Source: Agelaius tricolor (taxonomy: Eukaryota > Chordata > Aves > Passeriformes > Icteridae). From it: a stretch of DNA of 64,000 bases. The stretch spans positions 806,001 to 870,000 of the forward strand of contig JALJCS010000038.1 in NCBI GenBank assembly GCA_023055355.1, given 5' to 3'. Both the position numbers and the translations under genes were made by a program. Positions 47,528-57,939 of this stretch are shown in pieces. The notes under the pieces are model-generated. The model made no database searches, was not told the origin of the DNA, and was given only the letters and a program-made list of their open reading frames with translations. Numbering within the stretch: the stretch's first letter is position 1; the number at the start of each line of letters is the position of its first letter.

Positions 47528-50518
47528 TCACAGGTCCTCGTGGCCAGCGGCAGCGTGGTCGATGAGCAGGTACCACTTCAGCCGGTCTGGGAGAGGCAGA
47601 GCCTTGATTTTGTCACCCACAGGCCAAGGTTTGAGGCGCTGCCGGATGAACACCCTGCAGAGGTGTTTCAGTGCCTGTGGCGAGCGCTCCAGCTGCTTCA
47701 GAGAGCAGAACAGAGTCTGGACCTTCTCCCCATGAAACCTGCAGCTGCTGGTGTTGACCTCAAAATTGCTGGGCAGCTGGATGGCTTGTGAACTGGCCAT
47801 CATGAGCTCCAGCAGAGTCTGACCCTTCTGCATGAGGTCTGAGGAATAGGTTTCATCGTTGAAGCGACTGAGGTGCCAGCAGAGGTGCTCAAAGACGATG
47901 TGGAAGCCAGACCAGCACGAGGGACCATGGAGGGAGCAGTTGTAGGCAGCACCTGACTCCAGCAAGAAGCGCAGCAGTGGGAAGTAGTCTTTGAAACTTT
48001 TTAAGCAGAAGTGTGTGAGGGACTCTGAGGCTGGGCACTGGCTGGGGTTGGCACCGTGGGCCAGCAGCAGCTGCGTGACACGGAAGCAGAAGCGCTCGAT
48101 GTCCTCGGCCTCCTCCTCGCTGTAGCTGTACGCCATCTCTCCCAGCAGGTAGATGACATAGGTGAAGACAGTGTCACCATCCTTGGTGGCAGCCCTGACA
48201 TCTGCGCCTGCAGGAAGGGACAGAGAATGTCTGACACTGCAGAGTGTGAGGTCAGGCCAGCACCAACTCCAGCACCCCTGGGCTTTACTCTGACTCCATA
48301 AAGGAGTCAGGAGGGCAATGCCTGGTGCTGCACAAATAATCAACCAGCCCAGAAAGAGGAGAGGGTTTTCTTTACCTCCTTCCAGCAGGAGACGGATGCT
48401 GTCGGTGTTGTGGATCTGGCCACTGTCACTGCTGGCCAGGGCATGCAGCAGGGCGGTCTTCCCTGCAATGGAGCAATCAGTCAGTCACAGGACAACAGGG
48501 TGACACCCCAAAAGGCAGGAAGGAAAACAATCCACCCCACCCACCAGAGAGCCAAACGCAGGGAGTGACAACCCTTCTTCTGGCAGAGGCTTCCACTGTT
48601 CCCATGGTGGTGCCAGCTGTGGGCACAGTAACAGGCACACAGGCAGGGCTAGTGGTGGTCTCAGTGGGCATATGTGCCACGGCAGAGTGAGTTTTAGAGC
48701 AAGTGGGCACCACAGAATGACAGAGGCACAGCCCCACCCCACCTCCCCTGGACTGCACAGAGCTGGGTTCAGCCCTTTTTGCACAGCCAGCACACCAGGA
48801 GGAAATACTGAGTGCAGGGAGGTTCTGCCAGCTTCCTCCCAACTCCCAAACCCGACTGAGAGCAGGGAGCAGGTGCAGCAGCAAATGGCCCCAGCGCTGT
48901 GCCCTGCCCTGCCCACCCTCAGCTGGGGGAGCTGGGTGGGGTGCACAGACCGTTCTTGTCAGCAGCGTTGACGTCGGCCCCCAGCTGCAGCAGCCGCCGC
49001 AGGCACGGCAACCGCTCGGGCTCCTCGCTGGCCAGGTCCAGGGGACTGCTCTCATGGATCTGCACAACAGTTAAACACAGTTAAAAAACACTGGCAGATA
49101 CTGAAGACTGTGAGTGTCTGCAGGGAGTCGCTGTTGGGGTTTTATCTTGGCCACAGCAAGAGTCTCTCCAGCCTCCTCCCGCATTGCTCCAAGGCAGGGA
49201 CTCAGCTCAACCTGACCTGCCTTAGCAGCAGAGCACGGACAGCAGGCACAGGGATGTGCCAAGGGGGAGCAGCACGGGGTGAGGCCCGGGAGGAGGGAAG
49301 CAGGAGGGCTGTCCCTCACACCAGAGCAGTCAGGCCTGGGGGCTCAGCCAGGAGCGAGGCCGTACCCGGTCTCTGCGGTTGATGTCGGCGCCGTGCTGCA
49401 CCAGGAGCTCCACCACGTCCGGCTGGTTGCGCAGCACCGCCATGTGCAGGGGCGTGTAGTACGTGACCGGGTCTGAGGACAAAAACAGTCAGAGAGAACA
49501 AAACGGCCCCAGAGCCTGCCAAGAGTGGAAGGGGACAGCTGGGGAGGGCCCTGGGAGCACAGTGATGCCTGGACCCTAGGTCCTGCTGCTCCAATGGCTC
49601 CATCCTGCCAAAAGCCCCCGAGTCCCTGGTGTCCCTCAGTCCATCCTTGTGGCTGGGTCTCCACAAGGCACATCCACACTGCTCCAGCAAGGAGCAGGAG
49701 TGTCTGAGCTGGTAGCCCCCCCCCTCTTTCTGCCCCAGCTATCCCCCCGCTCACAGGGCAGCTTCTCATCTGCTGGTTCCTCCTGACCCAGCCCCCTTCC
49801 CACCAGCCTCACCTTCAAAGCTGAGGTCAGCACCAAATTCCAGGAGGATTTCTGCAGCTGGGACGAGCCCCAGCTCGGTGACCTTCAGCAGGGCATAGCT
49901 CACACCTTCCTGATAAAATGGGGAGTGGGTCTCCCTCTCCAGGACTCTTCTCACGGCTGAGAGCTGGCTCTTGTCACTGTCCAGGCAGGCAGGGCTTGAG
50001 ACACACAAAAACCCAGCAGTTACTCAGTGAACATGGCTCAGGTGTGCGAGGGTCAAAGTGGCACCAGGGAAGAAGGAAAATCCCTGGTTTTACCTCTGGT
50101 CCTGTACCCAGTGGGTCTCTGACCTGCTGGCTGTGGGGTTACAGAGCAGCCTCAGGGCCTCAGCTGAGCCCCACTTCAGGCTTTGTTGCCAGGGGTCAGG
50201 CAGAAAGGGCCTTTCCTGGGGAGCCCCCACAGCTCCTGTGTTTGCCTTGCTCCACCTCCACATTCCCAAAGAACAGAGGGTCTGTGGGATGAGCTGCTCC
50301 CCAGGACTGGGGGCTGTCCAAGCCAATGCTGTCCAACCCCATCCACCTCCCTGAGCTCCAACCACCCCCCAAAACACCCCGGGGTGTTCAGCCCCCTACT
50401 GTTACCTCTCCAGGGAGCTCTGCCCTTCGGTGTCAGGCGTGGCCAGCAGCCCCAGGAGCTCATCCACCAGGGGCTGGTACTCCAGGACGATCCTGCGGAA
50501 GCCGTGCAGGAAAGGCAT
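47528..50518 (-). CDS. ASB6: Ankyrin repeat and SOCS box protein 6 (complete, six coding exons)
   Basis: ASB6 is a substrate-recognition subunit of an Elongin B/C-Cullin5-Rbx2 E3 ubiquitin ligase. Minus-strand coding exons in transcript order are 50518-50406, 49994-49813, 49472-49366, 49059-48951, 48462-48376 and 48207-47528. All borders are GT-AG, phases agree, and they total 425 codons plus TGA, against about 421 in human. The start MPFLHGFRRI at 50518 has A at -3. Ankyrin repeats occupy roughly residues 55-240, including TPLHMAVLRNQPDVVELLVQHGADIN-type units around 105-130 and a LLQLGADVNAAD unit near 157-168. The C-terminus is a SOCS box: an Elongin BC-box from about residue 379 and a Cul5 box with the hallmark LPLP at 403-406. 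Introns are only 168-488 bp. It is convergent with NTMT1. No frameshift or lost motif is seen. Confidence 0.97.
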
Positions 50519-50690
50519 CGTGCTCTGCCCGTGCACCCCCTCCTGGGGGCCTCCAGCACGGCACCGCTGTCCTCCCGCACCCCGGCCCCTCTCCGAGGGG
50601 CTTCTCCCTCCTTTCAAAACAAACAAGGCTTTCAGCAGGTCTGAACGTAGAAAAAAACACAGCCTCCCCCTCCTTATATAAAGGCAGCCC
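50519..50690 (-). promoter_or_regulatory. ASB6: ASB6 5' UTR with TATA-like box or 3' splice site
   Basis: Just upstream of the start codon on the minus strand is a TATATAAG motif (positions 80-73 of 50673-50680). About 33 bases further on comes TTCAGACC at 50640, which fits a TATA box plus initiator. The same TTCAG is also a good 3' splice acceptor, preceded by a seven-T tract, and would join a non-coding exon ending at 51542. Sequence alone does not separate a TATA promoter from a UTR exon; both may be used. Confidence 0.5.
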
Positions 50691-51089
50691 AGCCCAGCCC
50701 AGCGCAGGGATCTCCTCCCACACACGGATCTGGTGCCTCCAAATTATCTCCCGCACACAGAGCTGCACACTGCGGTTATCTGGGCACGGCCAGGATGGGC
50801 ACAAAGCCCCGGGGCCAGGAGCCCCCTTTTTGTTTGTCTCAAGCCCTGCCTACCTGGACAGTGCCGGGAGCCCCGATGCTCCAGGGCCCCGGGGGCTGTC
50901 ACCAGCAAAGCAATGCCCGGCCTCTATGGGACAGGGGTACCTGGAGCCACCCCAGGGACACTGAGCCCGCAGGCCCCTCTAAACCTCCCTGCACCCACGG
51001 GAGGAAAGGCCAGGAGCCCCCAGACCCCAGCCGGAGGAAAAAGGAGATAAGGAATAGCCCTGCCTAAAGATCTCTAAAGCATACATCTT

Positions 51090-51425
51090 CCATCTTCGTT
51101 TCCTTATCGTTCTTTACTAGAGTTAAATAGTCCAATTAAAATAAGCGAATAAAAAATAAAACTAATTTGGTTTTTCTATTCGTTTTACAATGCTTTAAAG
51201 TCAGAGTATTTTGTTTATTATCAGCTCGTAGGTGTAAATAAATAAATAAATAAGGGTATGCACCACTCCTGACAGGTTGAGTGGGCTGCATCCATACATT
51301 TTTAGATGCATTAAACACGCTCATCACACCTCTCTCTGAGGAGGTAGATCAGGCTATAGCGGGGGGGAAAAAAACCCTAAACGAGTCCATAAACCTCGGT
51401 TCATTTTCACAAATAAACGCTCACA
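51090..51425. other. AT-rich island inside the probable ASB6 leader intron
   Basis: About 330 bp of AT-rich sequence with CCAATTAAAA- and ATTA-type motifs and a short (AAAT) run at about 51236-51253, sandwiched between GC-rich blocks. The abrupt base-composition change suggests either a conserved regulatory element or an old insertion. No terminal repeats or coding sequence are visible. Confidence 0.35.
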
Positions 51426-51541
51426 AATTCCAGTGCAGCCCCCGCCGGCGGCCCCGAGCTCCCCGAGCAGCGCGGGCAGGGAAAGGAGGCCCCGGCACCG
51501 CCCTCCCCTCACGGCTCAGCCCCGGCCCTGCCGCCCCTCAC

Positions 51542-51720
51542 CTGCCCGGGAACCGCCACCGGAACCGGAACGGGAACCGCAACCCGCCGGGGGCGGGGCC
51601 TCGCCGATGGGTGTGGCCGCAGCGGGGGGTGTGGTCGGACGGGGCGTGACCCAAATCGGAGGGTGTGGTCTCGGCATGAGGGTGCGGTCAGATGGGGCGT
51701 GGCTAAAGGAGGGCGTGGCA
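51542..51720 (-). promoter_or_regulatory. ASB6: Probable ASB6 CpG-island promoter and non-coding exon 1
   Basis: On the minus strand a consensus 5' splice site (CAG then GTGAGG) ends a GC-rich segment at 51542. It would pair with the acceptor at 50641-50642 that precedes the ASB6 coding start, giving a leader intron of about 0.9 kb. The surrounding 51430-51830 is CpG-dense and full of GC/CACCC boxes. The exact transcription start is not visible. Confidence 0.5.
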
Positions 51721-51814
51721 CCGCTGGAAGGCACGGCCTCATAAAGCGGCGTGGTGTGTGGGCGTGGCCTCGATGGGCGTGACCTCGACGGGCGTGGCCT
51801 TGGCGGGCGCGGCC
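51609..51814. repeat. Degenerate GGGCGTGGC (GC/CACCC-box) array, 15-19 bp spacing
   Basis: About a dozen copies of GGGYGTGGY lie within 205 bp. Starts include 51609, 51627, 51642, 51661, 51680, 51695, 51711, 51760, 51775, 51790 and 51805; the last four are spaced exactly 15 bp. The unit is a textbook Sp1/KLF site (CCACGCCC on the other strand). The array abuts a CTCF motif and lies upstream of the proposed ASB6 first exon, so it is probably part of that promoter. Confidence 0.75.
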
Positions 51815-51827
51815 AGCAGGGGGCAGC
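51813..51827 (+). promoter_or_regulatory. Strong CTCF core motif, plus orientation
   Basis: CCAGCAGGGGGCAGC matches every position of the CTCF core consensus CCASYAGRKGGCRS and reads on the plus strand. It lies at the outer edge of the ASB6 promoter CpG island. Occupancy is inferred. Confidence 0.7.
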
Positions 51828-51829
51828 AC

Positions 51830-53472
51830 GCGGCCGCACGCGGGAGGGGGGGGGGCCCCTGGTGTCCCCCCCTCTGTCCCCCCCCGGGTGTCCCCTCTCT
51901 CACGGGTGTTGCCACACCGCGAGTATCCCCTGCCCCGGTGTCCTTCCCCGTCCCAGGTGTCCTTCCCTGCCCCGAATGTCCCCCTCCCACCATGTGTCCC
52001 CCCCATGTGTCCCCCATCCCTGGGTGCCCCCCGATGTCCCCCGTCCCTCTGGAGGACCCGCCCAGGCCGGGCTGGCTTTGCTGGCAGCTGGCACCCAGTG
52101 GCTGCCGCCTCCCCGGGGCTCGGGGTGACTCCGGTGCCGCTGGCCGGACCCTCCCCTGCTGGAAGAGCTACCAGGGGAAACATTAGCCCGGGATTTATTG
52201 GTGCTATTATCATAATCATCATTATTTTTATTATTATTCTGGCGGAATCCGCCAGCGCGGGGAGCTCTGGAGAGCGGCAATAACTGAAGCCGCCTTGGGT
52301 TTCCTATTTACGTATTTATTTTATTCCGGTGGAGCGCTTCCAGATTCCAGCAGGCAGCCGTGGCCCCGGGGCAGAGGGGGCGAGGAGGCCGCGCCGGCTG
52401 GGCATTTTTCTGACATTCTGTCACGGTCCCCCCTGTTTCCCACCCTTCCCTTCCCCGCACAAAATGGGGTGCCAGCGTGGGCAACCCCGGTGCTTGCAGC
52501 TCCTGGACCCCGAGCCCACCTTCAGGGCAGGGCAGGGCTCTGCAGGGTGGCTGGTGGCCCTGGTGACACCGGGACTTGGTGCTGTGCAGTGGCACCTCGA
52601 TGGGCAGCTGGTCTGCACCCCCCTGCAGCCCCCCGGGTGGGTTTGGGGGTGCCATCCCCGTGTTTGCCTGAGGAGGGGTGGAAATAACCCCATCCAGCCT
52701 GGGCAGGGAGCAGAGGGGGCGAGCACAAGGAAGAGTGAGGGACAGAGGGGACTTGTCCCTCTGCATAGAGGGCTCAGCTGGCTTCAAACCAGAGCAGTGG
52801 GGCTGCAGGGACCCCCCTTTGGGTGGGCTGGGCAGCTGAGACCCTCATTCCAGTCCCAGGTAAAGCCAGACCTCGGCCCCTCTGCATTCCCAGTAAAGCC
52901 CAAACCCTCCAATGTCCAAGAAAACCCTGGAGCCTCCACAATTCCAGTGGCAGCAGCAGACACAAACCCCGTCCCTGTCTGTGTGGCACTGGTGGGGACC
53001 CTGCAGGTCCAGCCCTCCACGGGCACCATTTTGGGGGGAAATCACTGCTCCTTTCCTGCTGTTGGCTGGGAAATGAGGGCTGCCCAGCCAGGGTCACCCC
53101 AGTGCCACCTCTGACCCCAGCCATGCTGTCCCTGAGGATGAGAGGGGACACTGGGCTGCCCCAAATGTGCCATGCCAGCCCAAATGTGCCTTTCAGGAAC
53201 CCCACAGAGGCTTTGCCCCCACCCTGGTCACCCCCAGCTTGAAAAGAGGCTTTGGGGACACAGTGTGGGACCAAACCTGGATCTAAACCATCCCTGGGAG
53301 GTGACAAACCAGGAGAGCCACGGGCTGAGCCCTTCCCTTGCCACCAGCACAGTGGGAACCCTCCTCTGCCACGAGCACAGCACAGGACATAACCCAGGGA
53401 GGGGTCCCCAGCCCCACATTTCCTGGGAGCAGAGGTTTTGCAAGCAGGGCCATGGCTGGATGAGTGTTGGGG
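51830..53472. other. Intergenic, ASB6 promoter flank to minisatellite
   Basis: GC-rich, C-run-rich sequence to about 52190, then a small AT-rich island at 52190-52250 (TTATCATAATCATCATTATT-type) and ordinary sequence. I see no gene. The island could be regulatory. Confidence 0.5.
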
Positions 53473-54137
53473 TGCCTAGCTGGGGTAACAGCACCAGGAT
53501 GGGGTATTTGAATTCCTGGCTGGGGTAACAGCACCAGGATGGGGTATTTGGGTGCCTGGCTGGGGTAACAGCACCAGGATGGGGTATTTGGGTGCCTGGC
53601 TGGGGTAACAGCACCAGGCTGGGGTATTTGAATTCCTGGCTGGGGTAACAGCACCAGGATGGGGTATTTGGGTGCCTGGCTGGGGTAACAGCACCAGGAT
53701 GGGGTATTTGGGTGCCTGGCTGGGGTAACAGCACCAGGATGGGGTATTTGGGTGTCTGGCTGGGGTAACAGCACCAGGATGGGGTATTTGGGTGTCTGGC
53801 TGGGGTAACAGCACCAGGGTGGGGTATTTGAATTCCTGGCTGGGGTAACAGCACCAGGATGGGGTATTTGGGTGCCTGGCTGGGGTAACAGCACCAGGAT
53901 GGGGTATTTGGGTGCCTGGCTGGGGTAACAGCACCAGGATGGGGTATTTGAATTCCTGGCTGGGGTAACAGCACCAGGATGGGGTATTTGGGTGTCTGGC
54001 TGGGGTAACAGCACCAGGGTGGGGTATTTGAATTCCTGGCTGGGGTAACAGCACCAGGATGGGGTATTTGAATTCCTGGCTGGGGTAACAGCACCAGGCT
54101 GGGGTATTTGGGTGCCTGGCTGGGGTAACAGCACCAG
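53473..54137. repeat. 40-bp minisatellite, about 17 copies
   Basis: Head-to-tail 40-bp units start TGGGGTAACAGCACCAGG every 40 bp from 53481 to 54121. Units differ mainly in one block: A = GAATTCC, B = GGTGCC, C = GGTGTC. In order the 16 full units read A B B A B B C C A B B A C A A B. Because 40 is not a multiple of three and the unit lacks stops on the minus strand, all three minus frames stay open across it, which creates false ORFs. Confidence 0.97.
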
Positions 54138-54364
54138 GCTCTGCCCCTTCCTCCCCGTGGCCCTGGCGGGGCGGGCTCAGGAGAATGCGAGCTGGCCATC
54201 CATCCATCAGGGAGACACAGCAACAGCCAGCTGAAGAAAGAGGGGCATTTTAGGAGGAAAGCCAGGGAAATTTGATCATTAAGAAATCCTCCTGGCTGTC
54301 TGGGGGAATTTAATTAAATTGCTGGAAAGGGCTGTAAGCACATCTGGATCCAATATGTGCCGCT

Positions 54365-54392
54365 TTGATTTTTTTCTTTCTTTCTTTCTCTC

Positions 54393-54422
<30 letters not shown>
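54365..54422. repeat. Polypyrimidine (TTTC)n and poly(T) tract
   Basis: (TTTC), (TC) and a run of more than 20 T. No adjacent SINE/LINE body is recognisable, so this is low-complexity sequence and not a retroposon tail I can name. Confidence 0.85.
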
Positions 54423-54423
<1 letters not shown>

Positions 54424-55690
54424 GTTCACTCTTTTCCCATCTCGCAGTTGAAGGAGGGGGGGGAATAAAAGGGAAATAGCAGAGCCACAGAGTATTGGTT
54501 CATCTGGGACTGACTGGGATTCCTGGCAGGGAAAGAAAGAGAGGGAGAGAAAGAAAGAGCAGAAGAGAGGCAGAAAGAGAGGGAATGAGAAAGCTGGGAG
54601 AAAAATCTTCACCAAGGGTCTGGCTGGGGTGTTTTATAATGCCACCACAGAGACAGGGAGCTGGGAGGCAGTGGGGGGAGTTGTGAGGGCTGCAGGGGAG
54701 AGGAGGAGGAGAGGAGCCAGCACAGGTCATGCTGTACTTTTGGGGTCTGGCAGGGATGGAAGGAGAAAGAGGAGCTGCTCAGTAAATCCAGAAATACCAT
54801 TCCTGCTGGGAAAGGCAGGGCTGGGCACGGGGGACTCCTCCAGCAACTGGCCCAGGCTGTCACCCCTGTGGGTGGCACTGCCCCTGCCCCTGTCTGATGC
54901 CCTGGGGTGGAAGGGGTGCTCTGATCCCCAGCCCAGGCAGGACACAGGGTTGGGCACCCACCCACGCCCAGAGCTGATTTCTGGCCCTGGCCGGGCACTG
55001 CCAGGCTCCCACCATCCCCCACGCTCCCCTCTGAGCATCCTCCAGAGCAGCTGAGGTGCAGCTCCACAGCCAGAAAATCCTTCAGCTGGGGGTGAGCCAG
55101 CCCAGCCTCTCTGCACCAGAACATCCACACCTGGGTGCCACAAAGAGCAGCACCATCCCATCCCAGGCAGTGTCCAAGGAGCTGCACTGCCCCAGCCCAT
55201 GGTTCTGGGGTGAGGAGGGGCTGGGGCTGGCAGAGCACATCCAGATCCCTGCCATGCTGAGCACCAGGGAAGCACAAAGTGTTGGCACAGCGTGAGAGAA
55301 ATATCAGGAAACCCCTAGGAAAACACAAAGTGAGATTACCAAAAAATTATAGTATTTTAAACCTTTTTCTTTTGAGAGGAAGATGAAGGACTGGCAAACA
55401 GAAACTCATCCATCCCAAGGGCTGCAGAACCCCGAGGAGCCCAGCACAGCCCTGCCAGTTCAGTGCCTCTGGTTCATCAGCCCAGCAGCTCTGGCCCAGC
55501 AAAGCCAGACTCAGAGCTCACACCCAGCTCAGCAAAACCCAGCTGCTGGTGCCAGGCAAAGCAAACCTGCTCAGCTTTGCCCCTGCCCCAAAACCCACGT
55601 TTTGCCCAAAGCCAAGAGTCACCTTGCCAGCTTCGAAGTCCACTTTAAAACACAATTTTTACCAAAAAAATAAAGGAGAAGAGCTTGCAC
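54423..55690. other. Intergenic, no feature recognised
   Basis: Includes a purine-rich GAAAGAGAG stretch at 54528-54600. No coding, RNA or transposon signature found. Confidence 0.5.
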
Positions 55691-55799
55691 AAGTGGGTTA
55701 GGAAACACCAGGAGTGTGTGTTTCAAACAACCAGGTCTTGCTTGGGATGCCTCGTGTGGCTGGTGGTGTTGAAAAAACAATGCTGAGGGAAAAAAAGGG

Positions 55800-56060
55800 C
55801 AAATCCTACAGCTAAAAAGGAAATTGCATTAATACAGATTGTTTTATTTAAAAAAAGCAAACCCTGACCTCTACTTCAAAAAAGTCATTAGACATTCTCC
55901 TTCTGAAAGGCCGACAGGGGATATTACTGAAAGGCCAGTTAATTTCTCAATGACTTACTGTTCTTGCTCTGCTCATGGAAATGTGTAAAGAGTTGGAGGG
56001 TAATTTAAGGCACCCTGCAGAAAGGTGTGTAAATCTTTGCATGTCTAAAGAAACTTTACC
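55800..56060. promoter_or_regulatory. Candidate conserved enhancer upstream of PRRX2 (a)
   Basis: A 260-bp AT-rich, non-repetitive island with ATTAAT, TTTATT and TTAATT cores, 2.4 kb upstream of PRRX2. It stands out sharply from the GC-rich flanks. Composition and position are the only evidence. Confidence 0.35.
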
Positions 56061-56159
56061 AGACCGCTAGGACTGGGAAAAAAAGAAAATGCTTGCCCTC
56101 TTTTTTTTTTTTTTTTTTTTTTTAAACTTTCCTTTGGAACTCTGATCCCCTTTGATCAT

Positions 56160-56300
56160 AAAAAAGGTCATATTTCAACCAAAAAAATATCAGCAATCAC
56201 AGGCCCCGAGGAAGTGCGAACCCAAGGGGGTTTCACCGACGATTATTCCCTCCATTTAATTATTTAATGCCACGGACCGAGGGAAAGCTGTCTCCCCTGG
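56160..56300. promoter_or_regulatory. Candidate conserved enhancer upstream of PRRX2 (b)
   Basis: Follows a 22-base T run at about 56101-56123. It contains TTTAATTATTTAATG near 56255-56270 and several non-repetitive motifs. Looks like constrained non-coding sequence; inference only. Confidence 0.3.
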
Positions 56301-57640
56301 AAAAGCCAGACAGTTCAAGAATAAGGTCTGGCCCTAAACAAGGAGGAGGAGGAGGAGGAAGAGGGTTATAAACGGGGATGGGGCTGCTCCATCCCCCCTC
56401 TCCTGCCCTTGCCCCTCCATGGGCCAAGAGCAGCCACCCCCAAAATAATCACAGCAAGCTGTTCCCAGCCCTGGAGCCAAGAGGGAGGGCTGGGGCACCC
56501 AGGGAGGGGGGTCCCCACTGCCCTGGGACAGCCAGCACCCACTGCTGAAGGGTCACTGCCAGGGCTGCTCCTGGGGCAGCTTTTCCTGCACATGGGGACA
56601 TCCCCATCCTGGGGAGGGTCTGTCCCTGCAGGCACGGTGGAAAAAAGGAGATTGAGAAAGGGAGGGGTGGCACGAGGCTGTGCTGGGTCCCGCAGAGCCT
56701 GGTGGTGCCAGGAGTGATGCAGCCATCCCCTCCCTGAGTAGGAGCAGCCAGGGGGGCTGCTGGCAATTTATTTGTGTTCTAAAATGCACACGGAGTGCAG
56801 AAGTGCAGTGGGCACGGGGGGGACAGGGCCGAAACTCCCATCCTTGGGAGCATCCCGGGGGAAAGCAGGAGCAGGGACAGTGTGACAGCGTGACAGCAGC
56901 CCGGGATTTACACAGCCGAGGAGGGGACAGAACCCGACAGCGGGGCTGGCTCCCAGAGCGCCCCTAGGGCCGCAAACCGGACCGACAGACCGACAAACGG
57001 ACCCCCCCACAATGAAAAGGGGGAAGGGAGGTTGGGCTGGCTTGTTTGCACACTGGAGGAGCCCCCCGCCGAGCTGGAGAGAGCCAAAATCTGCCTTCAG
57101 CTGCACCCCTTCCAAGCTGGAGAGCTCTGGGAAGGCGCTTCCCCGTCAGGAAGATCAGATTTGGCAGCGCTGGCTGCCTTAAAAATCCGCACGCCTCCGA
57201 CTGGAGGGGAAGGGAGCGCAAGAAAAGCTTTCGACAAATGTTAAAATAACTCAGCCAGGGGTTTGCCTCCCTCGGCCGTGCTGGAGCGGGGATGTTTATG
57301 AGCTCAGAGCCGGCCCACCTCGCTCGGAGGTTTCGCGTGGAACCCAGCGCAGCCCTGTCCAAATGTCCCCGCAGCGGCGGGGCAGGAGAGCGGCTGGAAT
57401 CGAGGGGAAGGAAAAATTGTTTAACCTCTTCGATTTCTGCTCATCGCCCCGAGCCCAGCGCTCTCCGGACACCAGCAACCAGCCCCGGGGTCTGCCCCTC
57501 TCCTCCCTCCCTCCCTCCCACTGCCTCCTCCCTGCATATCTGCGTGCATGCATACATATATATAAATATATATAATTTTAAAGAGGAAAAACTCCTTTTT
57601 CCCGGTGGCTGGTTTTCATTAGGGAGGTTTCTTTCTAACC
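56300..57640. other. PRRX2 upstream region, moderately CpG-rich
   Basis: No coding sequence. The 57100-57530 part is CpG-rich and ends in a short TA-rich run (57545-57580). It may be the outer part of the PRRX2 CpG island. Confidence 0.4.
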
Positions 57641-57715
57641 CCAAGGGAAGCAGCCTATGAGTTTTTAACTGTGGTGCAGGACGTAATTATCTCATTAAGG
57701 CGAGAGAGCCGGGCT
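57640..57715. promoter_or_regulatory. Paired-type homeodomain sites upstream of PRRX2
   Basis: TAATTA at 57684-57689 and ATTA at 57694-57697 lie 0.7 kb upstream of the PRRX2 start. Paired-type homeodomains favour TAATTA-like and TAAT-spaced sites, so auto- or cross-regulation by PRRX proteins is conceivable. Binding is inferred. Confidence 0.35.
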
Positions 57716-57939
57716 TTTCCCAGGGGAGGTGACCTTGCTGCGGGGTTGATGGGGACCGGAGGAGGGGGGTGGTTGGAGGTGGAGGGGGGCCGTGTCCCCC
57801 GCTAACCTGCGGGTCACCTCTCCCTCCAGCCCCTCGGCCAGCCCACCCCATCCCTCCCCACGGAGCGCAGCCACTTACACTTGTTGATAGAAGCACTTAA
57901 AACAGGGCTGGGGGGGGTGATGCGGATGGGATAAGGGGG

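Noticed and set aside
53473..54137. CRISPR array
   Set aside because: Repeats are contiguous with no unique spacers, and the genome is vertebrate.
53228..54223. Three overlapping 240-330-codon minus-strand ORFs
   Set aside because: They are the three frames of the same 40-bp minisatellite; a real gene would favour one frame.
54365..54422. Retroposon insertion tail
   Set aside because: Only a pyrimidine tract; no element body or target-site duplication visible.
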